A stretch of DNA of 64,000 nt. It comes from Oscillospiraceae bacterium (lineage in GTDB: Bacteria > Bacillota > Clostridia > Oscillospirales > Oscillospiraceae). The stretch covers positions 1 to 64,000 of the forward strand of contig JAAWBZ010000022.1 of the NCBI GenBank assembly GCA_022792945.1. The letters run 5' to 3'. A program made the position numbers and the translations under genes. Positions 42,827 through 51,696 of the stretch are shown piece after piece. Under the pieces are notes generated by a model, which ran no database searches, was not told the DNA's origin, and saw only the letters and a list, made by a program, of their open reading frames with translations. Numbering within the stretch: position 1 is the first letter of the stretch; each line of letters starts with the position of its first letter.

Positions 42827-43555
42827 ATGAAGATAAAACCCTTGGAAAACCCGGAAAAGGACGTTCTGGAATGTGAAAAATGGTGGACCTTTGTCCTTCT
42901 CATGTTTGTCGGCGGCTATTTTGGCGCGTTTACCTACTCTATTCGCGGCGGCGTGTTCTGCAACGCGCAGACGGCGAACTTTGTGCTCAGCGCCGTGGCG
43001 CTGGGGAACGGCCGGTGGGGGGATTTCCTGTACTACCTGATCCCCATGACGGCCTATTTCCTGGGCGCGTTCATCTCGGAGTCCGTGCCGACGTACATAA
43101 AGTCCCACCTGCACATCCGCTGGGACACGCTGTTTCTGCTCATCGAGATCGTGGTGGTGGTCTTCCTGGCCCTGCTGCCGGAGCGCGCGCCGTTCCGGAT
43201 CACTCATATCCTCATCAACCTGGTGGCCTCCATGCAGTACAACACCTTCCGCCAGACGCAGCACATCCCTATGGCGACCACCTTCTGCACCAACCACCTG
43301 CGGCAGGTGGGCGTCGCGGCCAGCCAGGCCCTGCGCCACCGGGACCGGCGGTGCCTCCGGCGGATGCTGGCCCACTGCCAGATGCTGCTGGCTTTCGTGG
43401 CGGGCGGCACGGCGGCAGCGGTGCTGTGCCGGTATTTGCAGGGCAGGGCGCTGCTGCTCACCCTGCTCCCCCTGGGATATCTCTTCGCGGACCTGCTCCG
43501 GGAGGATATCCACTCCGGCCGCGAGCGCCTGGCCCGCAAGCCGGAGGGACACTGA
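42827..43555 (+). CDS. YoaK family (DUF1275) membrane protein
   Basis: A membrane protein of 242 residues with six or so helices. The family start is clear: GGYFGAFTYSIRGGVFCNAQTA-type sequence (GAFTYSIRGGVFCNAQT) followed by GNGRWGDFLYYLIPMTAYFL, and later NTFRQTQHIPMATTFCTNHL. DUF1275 proteins are widespread membrane proteins of uncertain, possibly transport, function. ATG 42827 follows GGGAGG. Monocistronic. Confidence 0.85.
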   Translation: MKIKPLENPEKDVLECEKWWTFVLLMFVGGYFGAFTYSIRGGVFCNAQTANFVLSAVALGNGRWGDFLYYLIPMTAYFLGAFISESVPTYIKSHLHIRWDTLFLLIEIVVVVFLALLPERAPFRITHILINLVASMQYNTFRQTQHIPMATTFCTNHLRQVGVAASQALRHRDRRCLRRMLAHCQMLLAFVAGGTAAAVLCRYLQGRALLLTLLPLGYLFADLLREDIHSGRERLARKPEGH

Positions 43556-43562
43556 GCCTGAG

Positions 43563-43609
43563 AACCTGTATTCACAGCCAGCCGTGCTCGGTTGTGAATA
43601 CAGGTTTTT
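43563..43609. terminator. Bidirectional terminator between YoaK-family and second ROK gene
   Basis: Perfect 14-bp stem (AACCTGTATTCACA with TGTGAATACAGGTT) with a 16-base loop and a T run. It serves the convergent genes on both sides. Confidence 0.88.
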
Positions 43610-44855
43610 ACTCATACAGCGTAGCGTCGCTGAAGAAGTGGTCCAGCAGCAGGGTATAGCCCCCGCGGACGTTGAGCTCCTGAATGGGGCGGCGGTCCAG
43701 CTGGAGGGTGAAAGAGCCGCGCTCTGGGTAGTATTGGAACTGGTGGAGGTACTGGTGGAACTGCTCGCAAAAGAAGTCGCAGGCGGCGGCGTACTCACCC
43801 TGGAGGACCACCACGTCCGGGTCGAAGGACAACGTCAGGTTGCGCATGGCCATGGCGAAATACTTGGCCAGCAGAGAAACCAGCTCCCGGGCGAAGGCGT
43901 CGCCGTGGCCGCAGACGGAAAAGAGCGTCTCCACCGTCAGCTCCGGGATGGAGAGGCTGTTGAGCAGGGACTCCGGATGGTCCGGCAGGCTGCGCGCCGC
44001 ATTCTGCCGCAGGCGCTCGTTGCTCACCAGGCGCTCGAAGCAGCCGTAGCCGCCGCAGCCGCACTGCTCCGGGTCGTCGGGCATCAGGGTCATGTGGCCG
44101 ATCTCCCCGATCAGCGAATCCTTGCCGTTCAAAATCCGGTCCTTCTCCAGGAAACACCCGCACACGCCGCCCCAGGAGGAAAACACCACCAGCACCCGTT
44201 TGTCCCGCAGCGTCGGCTCGTGGAGGAACGCGCGGCCCGTGACCTTGGCGACATTTTCCAGCGAGATGGGCGTTCCCGGCGCGAAATAGGGGCGCAGATA
44301 CTCCGCCAGCGGCACGTTCTGACCCCAGATGGGGGAGAGAGAGTTGTATTTTAAAATGTTGGAGCGGTAGTCCACAATGCCGGAGGTGGAAATGCTCACG
44401 CCGCACAGCCGCTCCTGGGGGATGTGGTTGTGGCGCAGCATGTCGCAGGCGATGCGCCCGATGGTGTCCATGGCGGTCCCGGCGCTGGGGGGCAGGGCCT
44501 GGCGCAGGGAGATCACGTCCACGGTCTCAAAGAGAAAGTTCAAAAGGGTGATGTGCAGGCTGTCGGGCCACAGGGCGATGCAGAGCAGATACTTGTCCGG
44601 CGAGAGGGAGAACAGCTCCGCCCGCTTGCCGCCCACGCTGGTGGACGCGGCCTTGCCGGTGGAGACGATGAGGCCCTTGCGGACGAAGAACTGGATCGCT
44701 TTCATGACCGTCTGGCGGCTGACGCCGATCTGCTGGGCAATCTGACTGGCGGGATACGCGCCGCCGGTCTTGAACAGCTCCAGGATCTGCATCCGGTTGC
44801 TGAGCTTGAGGTCGGAAGGCAGCGCCGCCACCAGCTGGGACGCGGGACTGGACAC
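43608..44855 (-). CDS. ROK-family transcriptional repressor, second paralogue
   Basis: A 415-residue paralogue of the regulator at 38.5-39.7 kb: the same NRMQILELFK start of the winged helix, ASQIAQQIGVSRQTVMKA helix-turn-helix, and zinc motif CGCGGYGCFE. The ROK kinase motif is again absent (ALWPDSLHITLL). GTG 44855, nine bases after GGAGG, is the start; the long upstream frame is not supported. It is divergent from the Mgl-type sugar operon, its probable target. The C-terminus ends YTLLLDHFFSDATLYE, matching the YTLLMDHYFSNLRIFV end of the first paralogue. Confidence 0.9.
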   Translation of the reverse strand: MSSPASQLVAALPSDLKLSNRMQILELFKTGGAYPASQIAQQIGVSRQTVMKAIQFFVRKGLIVSTGKAASTSVGGKRAELFSLSPDKYLLCIALWPDSLHITLLNFLFETVDVISLRQALPPSAGTAMDTIGRIACDMLRHNHIPQERLCGVSISTSGIVDYRSNILKYNSLSPIWGQNVPLAEYLRPYFAPGTPISLENVAKVTGRAFLHEPTLRDKRVLVVFSSWGGVCGCFLEKDRILNGKDSLIGEIGHMTLMPDDPEQCGCGGYGCFERLVSNERLRQNAARSLPDHPESLLNSLSIPELTVETLFSVCGHGDAFARELVSLLAKYFAMAMRNLTLSFDPDVVVLQGEYAAACDFFCEQFHQYLHQFQYYPERGSFTLQLDRRPIQELNVRGGYTLLLDHFFSDATLYE

Positions 44856-44894
44856 AGGAAAACACCTCCGGGGAATACTTTGGCTTCTGTATTT

Positions 44895-44923
44895 AGAGTA
44901 CCACGTTTTGCCGCCAAATGCAA
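44895..44923 (-). promoter_or_regulatory. Promoter of the second ROK gene
   Basis: Minus strand TTGCAT (44918-44923) and TACTCT (44895-44900), 17-base spacer. Between here and 45073 the sequence is AT-rich with several TATAAT-like strings but no supported gene. Confidence 0.55.
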
Positions 44924-45073
44924 GATTGAAAAGCATGGTTACTGAATAAAGTTTTATAATCTTTCGGACAAAAGCAAGGCGGGCGGTACTGGTGAAAACT
45001 GTGAGATATGTATAATTTGCACAGTCAAAATCTATAATCCTTCCACAAAAAACTGGAAACCTGCAAAAAAGAC

Positions 45074-45102
45074 TTGCAACCGGCGGGGGATATCGGTATA
45101 AT
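45074..45102 (+). promoter_or_regulatory. Promoter of the Mgl-type sugar operon
   Basis: TTGCAA (45074-45079) and TATAAT (45097-45102), 17-base spacer, about 100 bases before the first gene. Confidence 0.82.
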
Positions 45103-45110
45103 ACAAACGA

Positions 45111-45130
45111 AACAAAGTTACCAAACAAAG
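45111..45130 (+). promoter_or_regulatory. Candidate ROK operator with repeated AACAAAG
   Basis: AACAAAG occurs at 45111-45117 and again at 45124-45130, spaced 13 bases apart, directly at the predicted transcript start. The first copy reads AACAAAGTTA, close to the motif at 39.96 kb. Confidence 0.5.
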
Positions 45131-45200
45131 GCGCACAGCGTCCACGGGCTTTGTTGTCAGCGCTTTGCGCGCGATATTACATCATGGAGGGAAAACAGTC

Positions 45201-46352
45201 ATGAAGAAAATGATCGCATTGCTCCTTGCACTGGTTATGGTCCTGGCCCTGGCGGCCTGCGGCGGCGATGACCAGACCACCGGCCAGCCGTCCGACGGCG
45301 GCGCCGCTGAACCCGCCCCCGCTCCCGCAGACGAGAACAAGACCGACGACGCGCCGGCGCCCGCCGAGGACAAGACCGAGGACGCCCCCGAGGACGCCCC
45401 CGCGCCCGCTCCTTCTTCCGAGGGCCTGGAGATCGGCGTCAACATCCAGGAGTTCAGCAACGCCTACCTCACCGATATGCGCAACGGTCTCCAGGCCACC
45501 GCCGACTCCATGGGCATCACCCTGGACATCGCCGACGGCCAGTCCAGCGAGGTGACCATCAGCGGCAATATCGACCTGTTCCTGACCAAGGGCTATGAGA
45601 TCCTGGCCGTGAACATGATGAACACCACCTCCGCCCCCGACATCCTCAGCAAGACCGAGCCCGCGGGCGTGCCCGTCGTGTTCTTCAACGTTGAGCCCGA
45701 GGCCGACGTGCTGGCTGGCTCTCCCACCAGCTACTATGTGGGCGCCCAGGCCGCTGACTCCGGCACCATGCAGGGCGAGGCCCTGGTGCAGTATTGGAAC
45801 AGCAACCCCGATGCCGACCGCAACGGCGACGGCGTGATGCAGTATGTGATGATCCAGGGCGATCCCGGCCATCAGGACTCCATCCTCCGTACTGAGTACT
45901 CCGTGAAAGCCATCACCGACGCCGGCATTGAGGTCGAGATGGTCGCCACCGACGTGGCCAACTGGGCCCGTGCCGACGGCCAGGACGTCATGGCCCGGAT
46001 CCTCGCCGCCCATGACGACATCGAGGCCATTATCTGCAACAACGACGAAATGGCTCTGGGCGCCATCGAGGCCCTGAAGGCCGGCGGCTATCTGACCAAT
46101 GGCGGCACCTTCATCCCCGTGGTGGGCGTGGACTGCAACGAGGAAGCCAAAATCGCCATCCAGGACGGCACCATGTATGCCTCCGTGTTCAACGATGCCA
46201 AGGGCCAGGCCGACGCGGTTGTGAAGCTGTGTGCCCTGATCGCCAAGGGCGAGACCCCCACCTCTGAGAACCTGGGCTACGAGCTGGACGGCCAGTATGT
46301 GTGGGTTCCCTACATCCCCGTCACCATCGACAACCTGAACGAGATCGGCTGA
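45201..46352 (+). CDS. Galactose/glucose-type ABC substrate-binding lipoprotein (MglB-like)
   Basis: A sugar-binding lipoprotein of 383 residues: signal peptide with lipobox ALAAC (C20), then an unusual Pro/Ala/Asp/Glu-rich linker of about 50 residues (many DAPAP-type units), then the periplasmic-binding fold starting LEIGVNIQEFSNAYLTDM. The later AIICNNDEMALGAIEALK is characteristic of the MglB group. ATG 45201 follows GGAGGG. It heads an operon with an MglA-type ATPase, an MglC-type permease and a Gfo/Idh/MocA dehydrogenase. The ligand may be a hexose or an inositol-like polyol. Confidence 0.9.
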   Translation: MKKMIALLLALVMVLALAACGGDDQTTGQPSDGGAAEPAPAPADENKTDDAPAPAEDKTEDAPEDAPAPAPSSEGLEIGVNIQEFSNAYLTDMRNGLQATADSMGITLDIADGQSSEVTISGNIDLFLTKGYEILAVNMMNTTSAPDILSKTEPAGVPVVFFNVEPEADVLAGSPTSYYVGAQAADSGTMQGEALVQYWNSNPDADRNGDGVMQYVMIQGDPGHQDSILRTEYSVKAITDAGIEVEMVATDVANWARADGQDVMARILAAHDDIEAIICNNDEMALGAIEALKAGGYLTNGGTFIPVVGVDCNEEAKIAIQDGTMYASVFNDAKGQADAVVKLCALIAKGETPTSENLGYELDGQYVWVPYIPVTIDNLNEIG

Positions 46353-46369
46353 TCTCAGATCGCATTTGG

Positions 46370-46401
46370 TCGGGAAGAGCATGGTAACGTGCTCTTCCCG
46401 A
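46370..46401 (+). promoter_or_regulatory. Intercistronic hairpin after binding-protein gene
   Basis: Perfect 12-bp stem (TCGGGAAGAGCA with TGCTCTTCCCGA) with an 8-base loop and only a short TTCT after it. As in the first sugar operon, it probably stabilises the binding-protein mRNA and lowers read-through. Confidence 0.65.
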
Positions 46402-46420
46402 TTCTAAAAGGAGGGATAAG

Positions 46421-47920
46421 ATGGATCAGCCGCGCTATGTGCTGGAGATGCATCATATTACAAAGGAATTCCCCGGCGTCAGGGCGCTGGACGACGTGAC
46501 GCTGCAGGTGGAGCCGGGCAAGGTCCACGCTCTTATGGGCGAGAACGGCGCCGGGAAGTCCACGCTGATGAAGTGCCTGTTCGGTATTTACACGCCGGAC
46601 GCCGGCGCTATCACCCACCAGGGCAAGCAGGTCAAATTCCAGAGCGCCCTGGACGCGCTGCACAGCGGCATCTCCATGATCCACCAGGAGCTTCAGCCGG
46701 AGCGGCATCTGACGGTGATGGAGAACCTGTGGATGGGCCGCCTGCCTAAGAAGGGCATCATGGTGGACTATAAAAAGATGTACCAGGACACCGTGGAGGT
46801 ATTGGGCCGGCTGAAGCTGGACTTCGACCCCAGGGCGCTGGTCAAGACGCTGTCGGTGTCCAAAATCCAGTGCATCGAGATTGCCAAGGCGGTCTCCAAC
46901 AACGCCGACGTCATCATCATGGATGAGCCCACGTCGTCTCTCACGGAGACAGAGGTGGAATACCTCTTCGGCATCATCGAGGACCTGAAGAAAAAGGGCA
47001 TCGCGATCATCTATATCTCCCATAAGATGGACGAAATTCTCCGCATTTCCGACAATATCAGCATCATGCGCGACGGCAAGATGATCGGCACCTGGCGGAC
47101 GGAGGAGATGACCATCGATGCCATCATCTCCAGGATGGTGGGCCGTGAGCTGTCGGAATACTACCCGCCCAGGAAGAATACCCCCGGCGAGGTGCGGCTG
47201 CGTGTGGAGAACTACACCTCTATCCACCAGAACAGCTTTCGTGGCGTGGACTTCGAGCTGCGGCGCGGCGAGATCTTAGGCGTCGCGGGTCTGGTGGGCG
47301 CGCAGCGCACGGAGCTGGTGGAGGGCATCTATGGCATCCGGGCCTGCACAGCGGGGAAGCTGTACTTAGACGGAAAGGAAATCAAGATCAAGCGCCCCAT
47401 TGACGCGATCCGGCAGAAGATCGCCCTCCTGACCGAGGACCGCAAGCAGAGCGGCATCTTTCCGGTTTTGAGCGTGGGTGAGAATATCTACCTGCGGCAG
47501 TACCGCGAGGCGAGCACCTGCGGAAAGATCAGCTATAAGAAATGCAATCAGATCGCCAACGAGGGCGTGGAGCGTCTGCACGTCAAGACGCCCAGCATCA
47601 AAACGCCCATCAACAACCTCTCCGGCGGCAATCAGCAGAAGACGCTGCTGGCCCGGTGGCTGCTGACGGAGCCGGAGATCCTGATCCTCGATGAGCCGAC
47701 CCGCGGCATCGACGTGGGCGCAAAATATGAGATTTACGTTATCATCTCTCAGCTGGCCGCGGCTGGTAAGAGCATCATCATGATCTCCAGCGAGATGAAC
47801 GAGCTTTTGGGCATGGCCGACCGGATCATGGTCATGTGCGAGGGCCGCAAGACCGGCGAGCTGGACCGCAAGGACTTCAGCGAGGAGGCCATCATGCAGC
47901 TGGCCACGCAGTTCGTGTAA
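46421..47920 (+). CDS. Sugar ABC transporter ATP-binding protein (MglA-like)
   Basis: A 499-residue double ATPase of the CUT2 family. N-terminal domain: GENGAGKST and VIIMDEPTSSLTE. C-terminal domain: degenerate GLVGAQRTEL, signature NLSGGNQQK and ILILDEPTRGIDVGAKYE. AGGAGG lies before the ATG. Partner of the binding protein upstream and permease downstream (14 bases). Confidence 0.94.
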   Translation: MDQPRYVLEMHHITKEFPGVRALDDVTLQVEPGKVHALMGENGAGKSTLMKCLFGIYTPDAGAITHQGKQVKFQSALDALHSGISMIHQELQPERHLTVMENLWMGRLPKKGIMVDYKKMYQDTVEVLGRLKLDFDPRALVKTLSVSKIQCIEIAKAVSNNADVIIMDEPTSSLTETEVEYLFGIIEDLKKKGIAIIYISHKMDEILRISDNISIMRDGKMIGTWRTEEMTIDAIISRMVGRELSEYYPPRKNTPGEVRLRVENYTSIHQNSFRGVDFELRRGEILGVAGLVGAQRTELVEGIYGIRACTAGKLYLDGKEIKIKRPIDAIRQKIALLTEDRKQSGIFPVLSVGENIYLRQYREASTCGKISYKKCNQIANEGVERLHVKTPSIKTPINNLSGGNQQKTLLARWLLTEPEILILDEPTRGIDVGAKYEIYVIISQLAAAGKSIIMISSEMNELLGMADRIMVMCEGRKTGELDRKDFSEEAIMQLATQFV

Positions 47921-47934
47921 AAGAGGAGCGACCT

Positions 47935-48954
47935 ATGGATAAGACAAAGAAGAACCGGCTGAATCAAAAGAGCATTCTCCACTTCCTCAGCAACAACGTC
48001 ATCATGATCTGTATGCTGGTGATGATCGTGGTCATCGCGGCCATGGAGCCGAAGTTCATGTCCATGCGTGTGGTGCGGGACATTCTGATCCAGAACTCCT
48101 CGCGCATGATCATTGCCTGCGGCATGGCCATGGTGCTGATCTCCGGCGGCATGGACCTCTCGGCGGGGCGCATCGTGGGCCTGGCGGCGGTGGTCACGGG
48201 CTCCTTGGGTCAGGTGGCGGACACGTCCAGCAAGTTTTTCCCCAATCTCCCGCAGCTGCCGGTGATCGTGCCGCTGCTGGCGGCCATCGTGGTCTGCTTC
48301 CTGTTCGGCATGCTCAACGGCATCGCCATCGCCAAGTTCTCCATCCCGCCCTTCATCGTCACCCTGGGCACGGGCATGATCATCTGGGGCACCAACCTGC
48401 TCTACTATGACCTGGAGCCCAACAACTCCCAGCCCATCGGCGGCATTCAGGAGGGCATCCGGAATCTTGGCTCGGGCTACGTGGCCAAAATTCCCATTAT
48501 CATCATCATCGCCCTGGTGGTGGTGCTGATCTCCTGGTTCATCATGAAGTACACGGCCTTCGGACGGAACATCTACTCCATCGGCGGCAACCGCGACGCG
48601 GCGGAGGTCTGCGGCATCCGCGTGGACCGCGTCCTGATCTGGACCTACGCCATCGCAGCCATCACCTTTGCCATCGGCGGCTTCCTAGAGTGCGCCCGGA
48701 CCAACGGCGCCACCGCCGGCTACGGCGAGAACTACGAGTTCGACGCCATTGCCGCCTGCGTGGTGGGCGGCGTGTCCAACTCCGGCGGCGTGGGCACCAT
48801 CCCGGGGATGGTGCTGGGTGTCCTGATGTTTGGTATCATCAACTACGGCCTGACCTTCCTGGGCGTGCCGCCCTACTGGCAGCGGATTGTCAAGGGCATC
48901 ATCATCCTGACGGCGGTGGGCTTCGACGTGCGGAAAAATATTCGGAAAAAGTAA
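47935..48954 (+). CDS. Sugar ABC transporter permease (MglC-like)
   Basis: A polytopic membrane protein of 339 residues, BPD_transp_2 family. Motifs: AMVLISGGMDLSAGRIVGL, FSIPPFIVTLGTGMI, GRNIYSIGGNRDAAEVCGI and YEFDAIAACVVGGVSNSGG. ATG 47935 follows GAGGAG; the frame upstream lies inside the ATPase gene. Third gene of the operon, 18 bases before the dehydrogenase. Confidence 0.94.
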   Translation: MDKTKKNRLNQKSILHFLSNNVIMICMLVMIVVIAAMEPKFMSMRVVRDILIQNSSRMIIACGMAMVLISGGMDLSAGRIVGLAAVVTGSLGQVADTSSKFFPNLPQLPVIVPLLAAIVVCFLFGMLNGIAIAKFSIPPFIVTLGTGMIIWGTNLLYYDLEPNNSQPIGGIQEGIRNLGSGYVAKIPIIIIIALVVVLISWFIMKYTAFGRNIYSIGGNRDAAEVCGIRVDRVLIWTYAIAAITFAIGGFLECARTNGATAGYGENYEFDAIAACVVGGVSNSGGVGTIPGMVLGVLMFGIINYGLTFLGVPPYWQRIVKGIIILTAVGFDVRKNIRKK

Positions 48955-48972
48955 GGAAAGGGAACGAGCGAT

Positions 48973-50028
48973 ATGGAAAAATTACGTTGGGGCGTCATCG
49001 GCGCCGGCGGCATCGCCGACCGCAGGACGATTCCCGGTATGATGCTGGCGAAGAACGCGGAGCTGGTGGCGGTGATGGACGTCACCCAGGAGCTGGCAGA
49101 GAAGGTCCGCGCCAAGTACAACGCCAAGCGCGCCTATACCAGCGAGGAGGCGCTGCTGCAGGACCCGGAGGTGGACGTGGTCTACATCGCCACCCCCATC
49201 GTGGTCCACGCCCGGCAGGCCAAGCTGGCCGCGGACTACGGCAAGCATATCCTCATTGAAAAGCCCTTGGCCATGACCAGCGAGGAGGGCCGGGAGGTCC
49301 TGGATTACTGCGCCAGGAAGGGCGTGCAGATCGCGGCGGGCTTCATGATGCGCTTCGGCGCCCACGTGATGAATATGAAGAAGGCCATTGCCGAGGGCAA
49401 GATCGGCACGCTGGTCTCCGGCTATTCTCAGTTCACCCTGTGGCTCCCCTATGAGGAGGGCAACTGGCGCCAGTGCAAGGCCAAGGCCGGCGGCGGCTGC
49501 ATGATGGACATGGCTGTCCACTGCATCGACCTGATGGAGTACATCACCGGCATGCGGGTGACAAAGGTGGGGTCCTTCAATGAGAATGTGGCCTTCTCCG
49601 ATCATCCTCAGTACGACGTGGAGGACACCTCCACCGTGATGATGCGCATGGAGAACGGCGCGCAGTTCGTGGTGCAGACCAACTTCAACATTCCCGATGA
49701 GGCCGCCAAGTGGCGTCTGGAGTTCTTCGGCACCAAGGGCCGCCTCCTGGGCGACACCATCATCGGCCAGGTTGACGGCGGCAGGCTCAACGGCGTCTTT
49801 ATCGCCGAGAACGCCGCCTACGACGCCGAGCAGACCCACAACGACTATGCCGGCGAGGATATCCCCGGCGACTTCGGCAATATGTACACCCGGGAGATCG
49901 AGAGCTTCTCCGATTCCATCCTCCACCACAAGCCCCTGGAGGTTCCCGCCAGCGACGCGGTCCACGTCCAGCACATTATGGAGCTGGCCTACCGCAGCGG
50001 CGAAGAGATGGCAATGTACGAGGTCTGA
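48973..50028 (+). CDS. Gfo/Idh/MocA-family NAD(P)-dependent dehydrogenase
   Basis: A 351-residue sugar or polyol dehydrogenase. The Rossmann motif GVIGAGGIADRRTIPGM is at residues 7-23, the conserved EKP of the family appears in ILIEKPLAMTSEEG near residue 95, and the catalytic-domain stretch GGGCMMDMAVHCIDLMEY is near residue 175. Such enzymes oxidise inositol, glucose, or other sugars and sugar acids. Its place at the end of the Mgl-type operon suggests it acts on the imported sugar or polyol. Confidence 0.9.
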   Translation: MEKLRWGVIGAGGIADRRTIPGMMLAKNAELVAVMDVTQELAEKVRAKYNAKRAYTSEEALLQDPEVDVVYIATPIVVHARQAKLAADYGKHILIEKPLAMTSEEGREVLDYCARKGVQIAAGFMMRFGAHVMNMKKAIAEGKIGTLVSGYSQFTLWLPYEEGNWRQCKAKAGGGCMMDMAVHCIDLMEYITGMRVTKVGSFNENVAFSDHPQYDVEDTSTVMMRMENGAQFVVQTNFNIPDEAAKWRLEFFGTKGRLLGDTIIGQVDGGRLNGVFIAENAAYDAEQTHNDYAGEDIPGDFGNMYTREIESFSDSILHHKPLEVPASDAVHVQHIMELAYRSGEEMAMYEV

Positions 50029-50040
50029 ACTGCAAAGGTC

Positions 50041-50070
50041 CAGGGCCGTATCCTGATGGATACGGCCCTG
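50041..50070 (+). promoter_or_regulatory. Perfect hairpin between dehydrogenase and MATE genes
   Basis: CAGGGCCGTATCC and GGATACGGCCCTG pair over 13 bases around TGAT, with no T run. It may end the upstream mRNA weakly or protect it. The MATE gene begins 22 bases later. Confidence 0.6.
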
Positions 50071-50092
50071 GTGTGCGAAAGGCGGGAAATAA

Positions 50093-51448
50093 ATGCGTTT
50101 ACCTCTGGTGCATGACCGGGCGTTCTACAAAACCTTCGCGGCTCTGGTCGGGACGCTGATCCTGGAGCAGGCCGTGGTGCTCAGCGTCAACCTGGCGGAC
50201 AATGTGATGATCGGCAGCTACAGCGAGGTCTCCCTGGCCGGCGTGGCGGCGGTTAACCAGATCCAGTTTGTGGTGCAGCAGCTGGCATTTGCCATCAGCA
50301 ACGCCCTAATCGTCCTGGCCAGCCAGTATTGGGGCCAGCGGCGCACGGGTCCCATCCGGCAGGCCGCGGCGGCGGCGCTGCGGTACGAGCTGGCGGTGGC
50401 TCTGGCGCTGTTTGCGGCTGTGTCGCTGTTCCCGCGGGGCTGCGTGGGACTCTTTGTGGAGGATGCCGCCATCATCGGCGAGGGCATCCGGTATTTGAGC
50501 ATCATTCGTTTCACCTATCCATTTTTCATGGTAACGACTGCGCTGCTGGGCGCCATGCGCAGCGTGGAGACAGTGCGGCTGGCGCTGGGTGTGTCCATCG
50601 TCTCGCTGGTGGTCAACTGTAGTATCAACTTCGTCCTGATCTCCGGACGCTTCGGCGCACCGGAGCTGGGCGTCCAGGGCGCGGCCATCGGGACCCTGAC
50701 GGCCCGGGTGCTGGAGTTTGTGATCGTGGTTGCCTATGTGTTCCTCCGGGACAAGAAGCTGGGCTTCCGATTCCGGGAGCTCCTCCGTGTGCCGGGGGAG
50801 CTGCGGCGGGATTATACCCGCGTTGCCCTGCCGGTGCTGGCCCAGGGGGCTATGTGGGGCGTCTCCAACGCGGTGCAGACCGCCATCCTGGGGCATATGG
50901 ACCCCACCGCCATGACGGCGTATTCCATTTCCTCTACCATCTTCCTGCTGCTGAAGGTTATGGCTGTGGGCGCGTGCACGGCGGCGTCCATCATCGTGGG
51001 CCAGCAGGTGGGCCGCGGCGACCGGACGGCGCTGAAGTCCATGGTGGTGACACTGCAGGTGCTGTTTCTGGGCATCGGCGCGGTGCTCTCGGCGGCACTG
51101 CTGGCCATCCGCCTTCCGCTGCTGTCCATGTACCGGATCTCCCGTGAGACCTATGACCTGGCCAGCGCGTTCATTCTGATCCAGTGCGTGGTGATCTTCA
51201 CCATGTCCTACCAGATGCCCACCAACGCCGGCATCATCCGCGGCGGCGGCGATACCCGCTACGGCACCATCCTGGATCTGATTTCCATCTGGTGCATCGT
51301 CCTGCCGGTATCATACCTGGCGGCGTTTGTCTGGAACTGGCCGGCCATCGCGGTGGTGATGTGCCTCAACGCCGATCAGGTGTTCAAGTGCGTCCCCGCC
51401 GCCATCCGTGCCAACCGCTACCACTGGATCAAGCAGCTGACAAGGTGA
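50093..51448 (+). CDS. MATE-family efflux transporter
   Basis: A 451-residue inner-membrane antiporter with twelve hydrophobic helices. Family features are LVGTLILEQAVVLSVNLADNVMIG near the start (here seen as ADNVMIGSYSEVSLAGVAAV), the middle repeat start LPVLAQGAMWGVSNAVQTAI, and QMPTNAGIIRGGGDTRYGTI. Typical cargo is cationic drugs or metabolites exchanged for Na+ or H+; here it is unknown. A weak AAAGGCGGG site precedes the ATG. It may be read from the sugar operon. Confidence 0.92.
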   Translation: MRLPLVHDRAFYKTFAALVGTLILEQAVVLSVNLADNVMIGSYSEVSLAGVAAVNQIQFVVQQLAFAISNALIVLASQYWGQRRTGPIRQAAAAALRYELAVALALFAAVSLFPRGCVGLFVEDAAIIGEGIRYLSIIRFTYPFFMVTTALLGAMRSVETVRLALGVSIVSLVVNCSINFVLISGRFGAPELGVQGAAIGTLTARVLEFVIVVAYVFLRDKKLGFRFRELLRVPGELRRDYTRVALPVLAQGAMWGVSNAVQTAILGHMDPTAMTAYSISSTIFLLLKVMAVGACTAASIIVGQQVGRGDRTALKSMVVTLQVLFLGIGAVLSAALLAIRLPLLSMYRISRETYDLASAFILIQCVVIFTMSYQMPTNAGIIRGGGDTRYGTILDLISIWCIVLPVSYLAAFVWNWPAIAVVMCLNADQVFKCVPAAIRANRYHWIKQLTR

Positions 51449-51449
51449 G

Positions 51450-51479
51450 AAAAAGGGCGCGAGCTTCGCGCCCTTTTTT
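51450..51479 (+). terminator. Terminator of the MATE gene
   Basis: AAAAAGGGCGCGA and TTCGCGCCCTTTTT pair almost without loop and end in a T run, directly after the stop codon. Confidence 0.92.
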
Positions 51480-51526
51480 GCTTCCTTTTTAAATCCTTCG
51501 TCAAAGTGGCGAATCCCGATGCATAA

Positions 51527-51571
51527 ATATGGTGGCCCTCAAACCGAAGGCCACCATATCTTTCTTTTATA
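51527..51571 (+). terminator. Second hairpin with T-rich tail
   Basis: ATATGGTGGCC and GGCCACCATAT pair over 11 bases with an 11-base loop, then CTTTCTTTTAT. No gene ends just before it; it may be left from the decayed sequence around it. The stretch 51572-51696 shows nothing else. Confidence 0.45.
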
Positions 51572-51696
51572 CCATTGTCCTTTTCCCAGGTTTCCGGACC
51601 CAAATAACTATAACAGCGGCAGTTGCCATGAGAAATTCTGCGTATATAGCAGGTTTCCCTATTATGTCTGTTTCGTGAAAAAGGAAGGTGGATAAA

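Noticed and set aside
38513..45128. Reading the two ROK proteins as sugar kinases
   Set aside because: Both have an N-terminal winged helix and lack the phosphate-binding DxGxT motif, which marks them as repressors.
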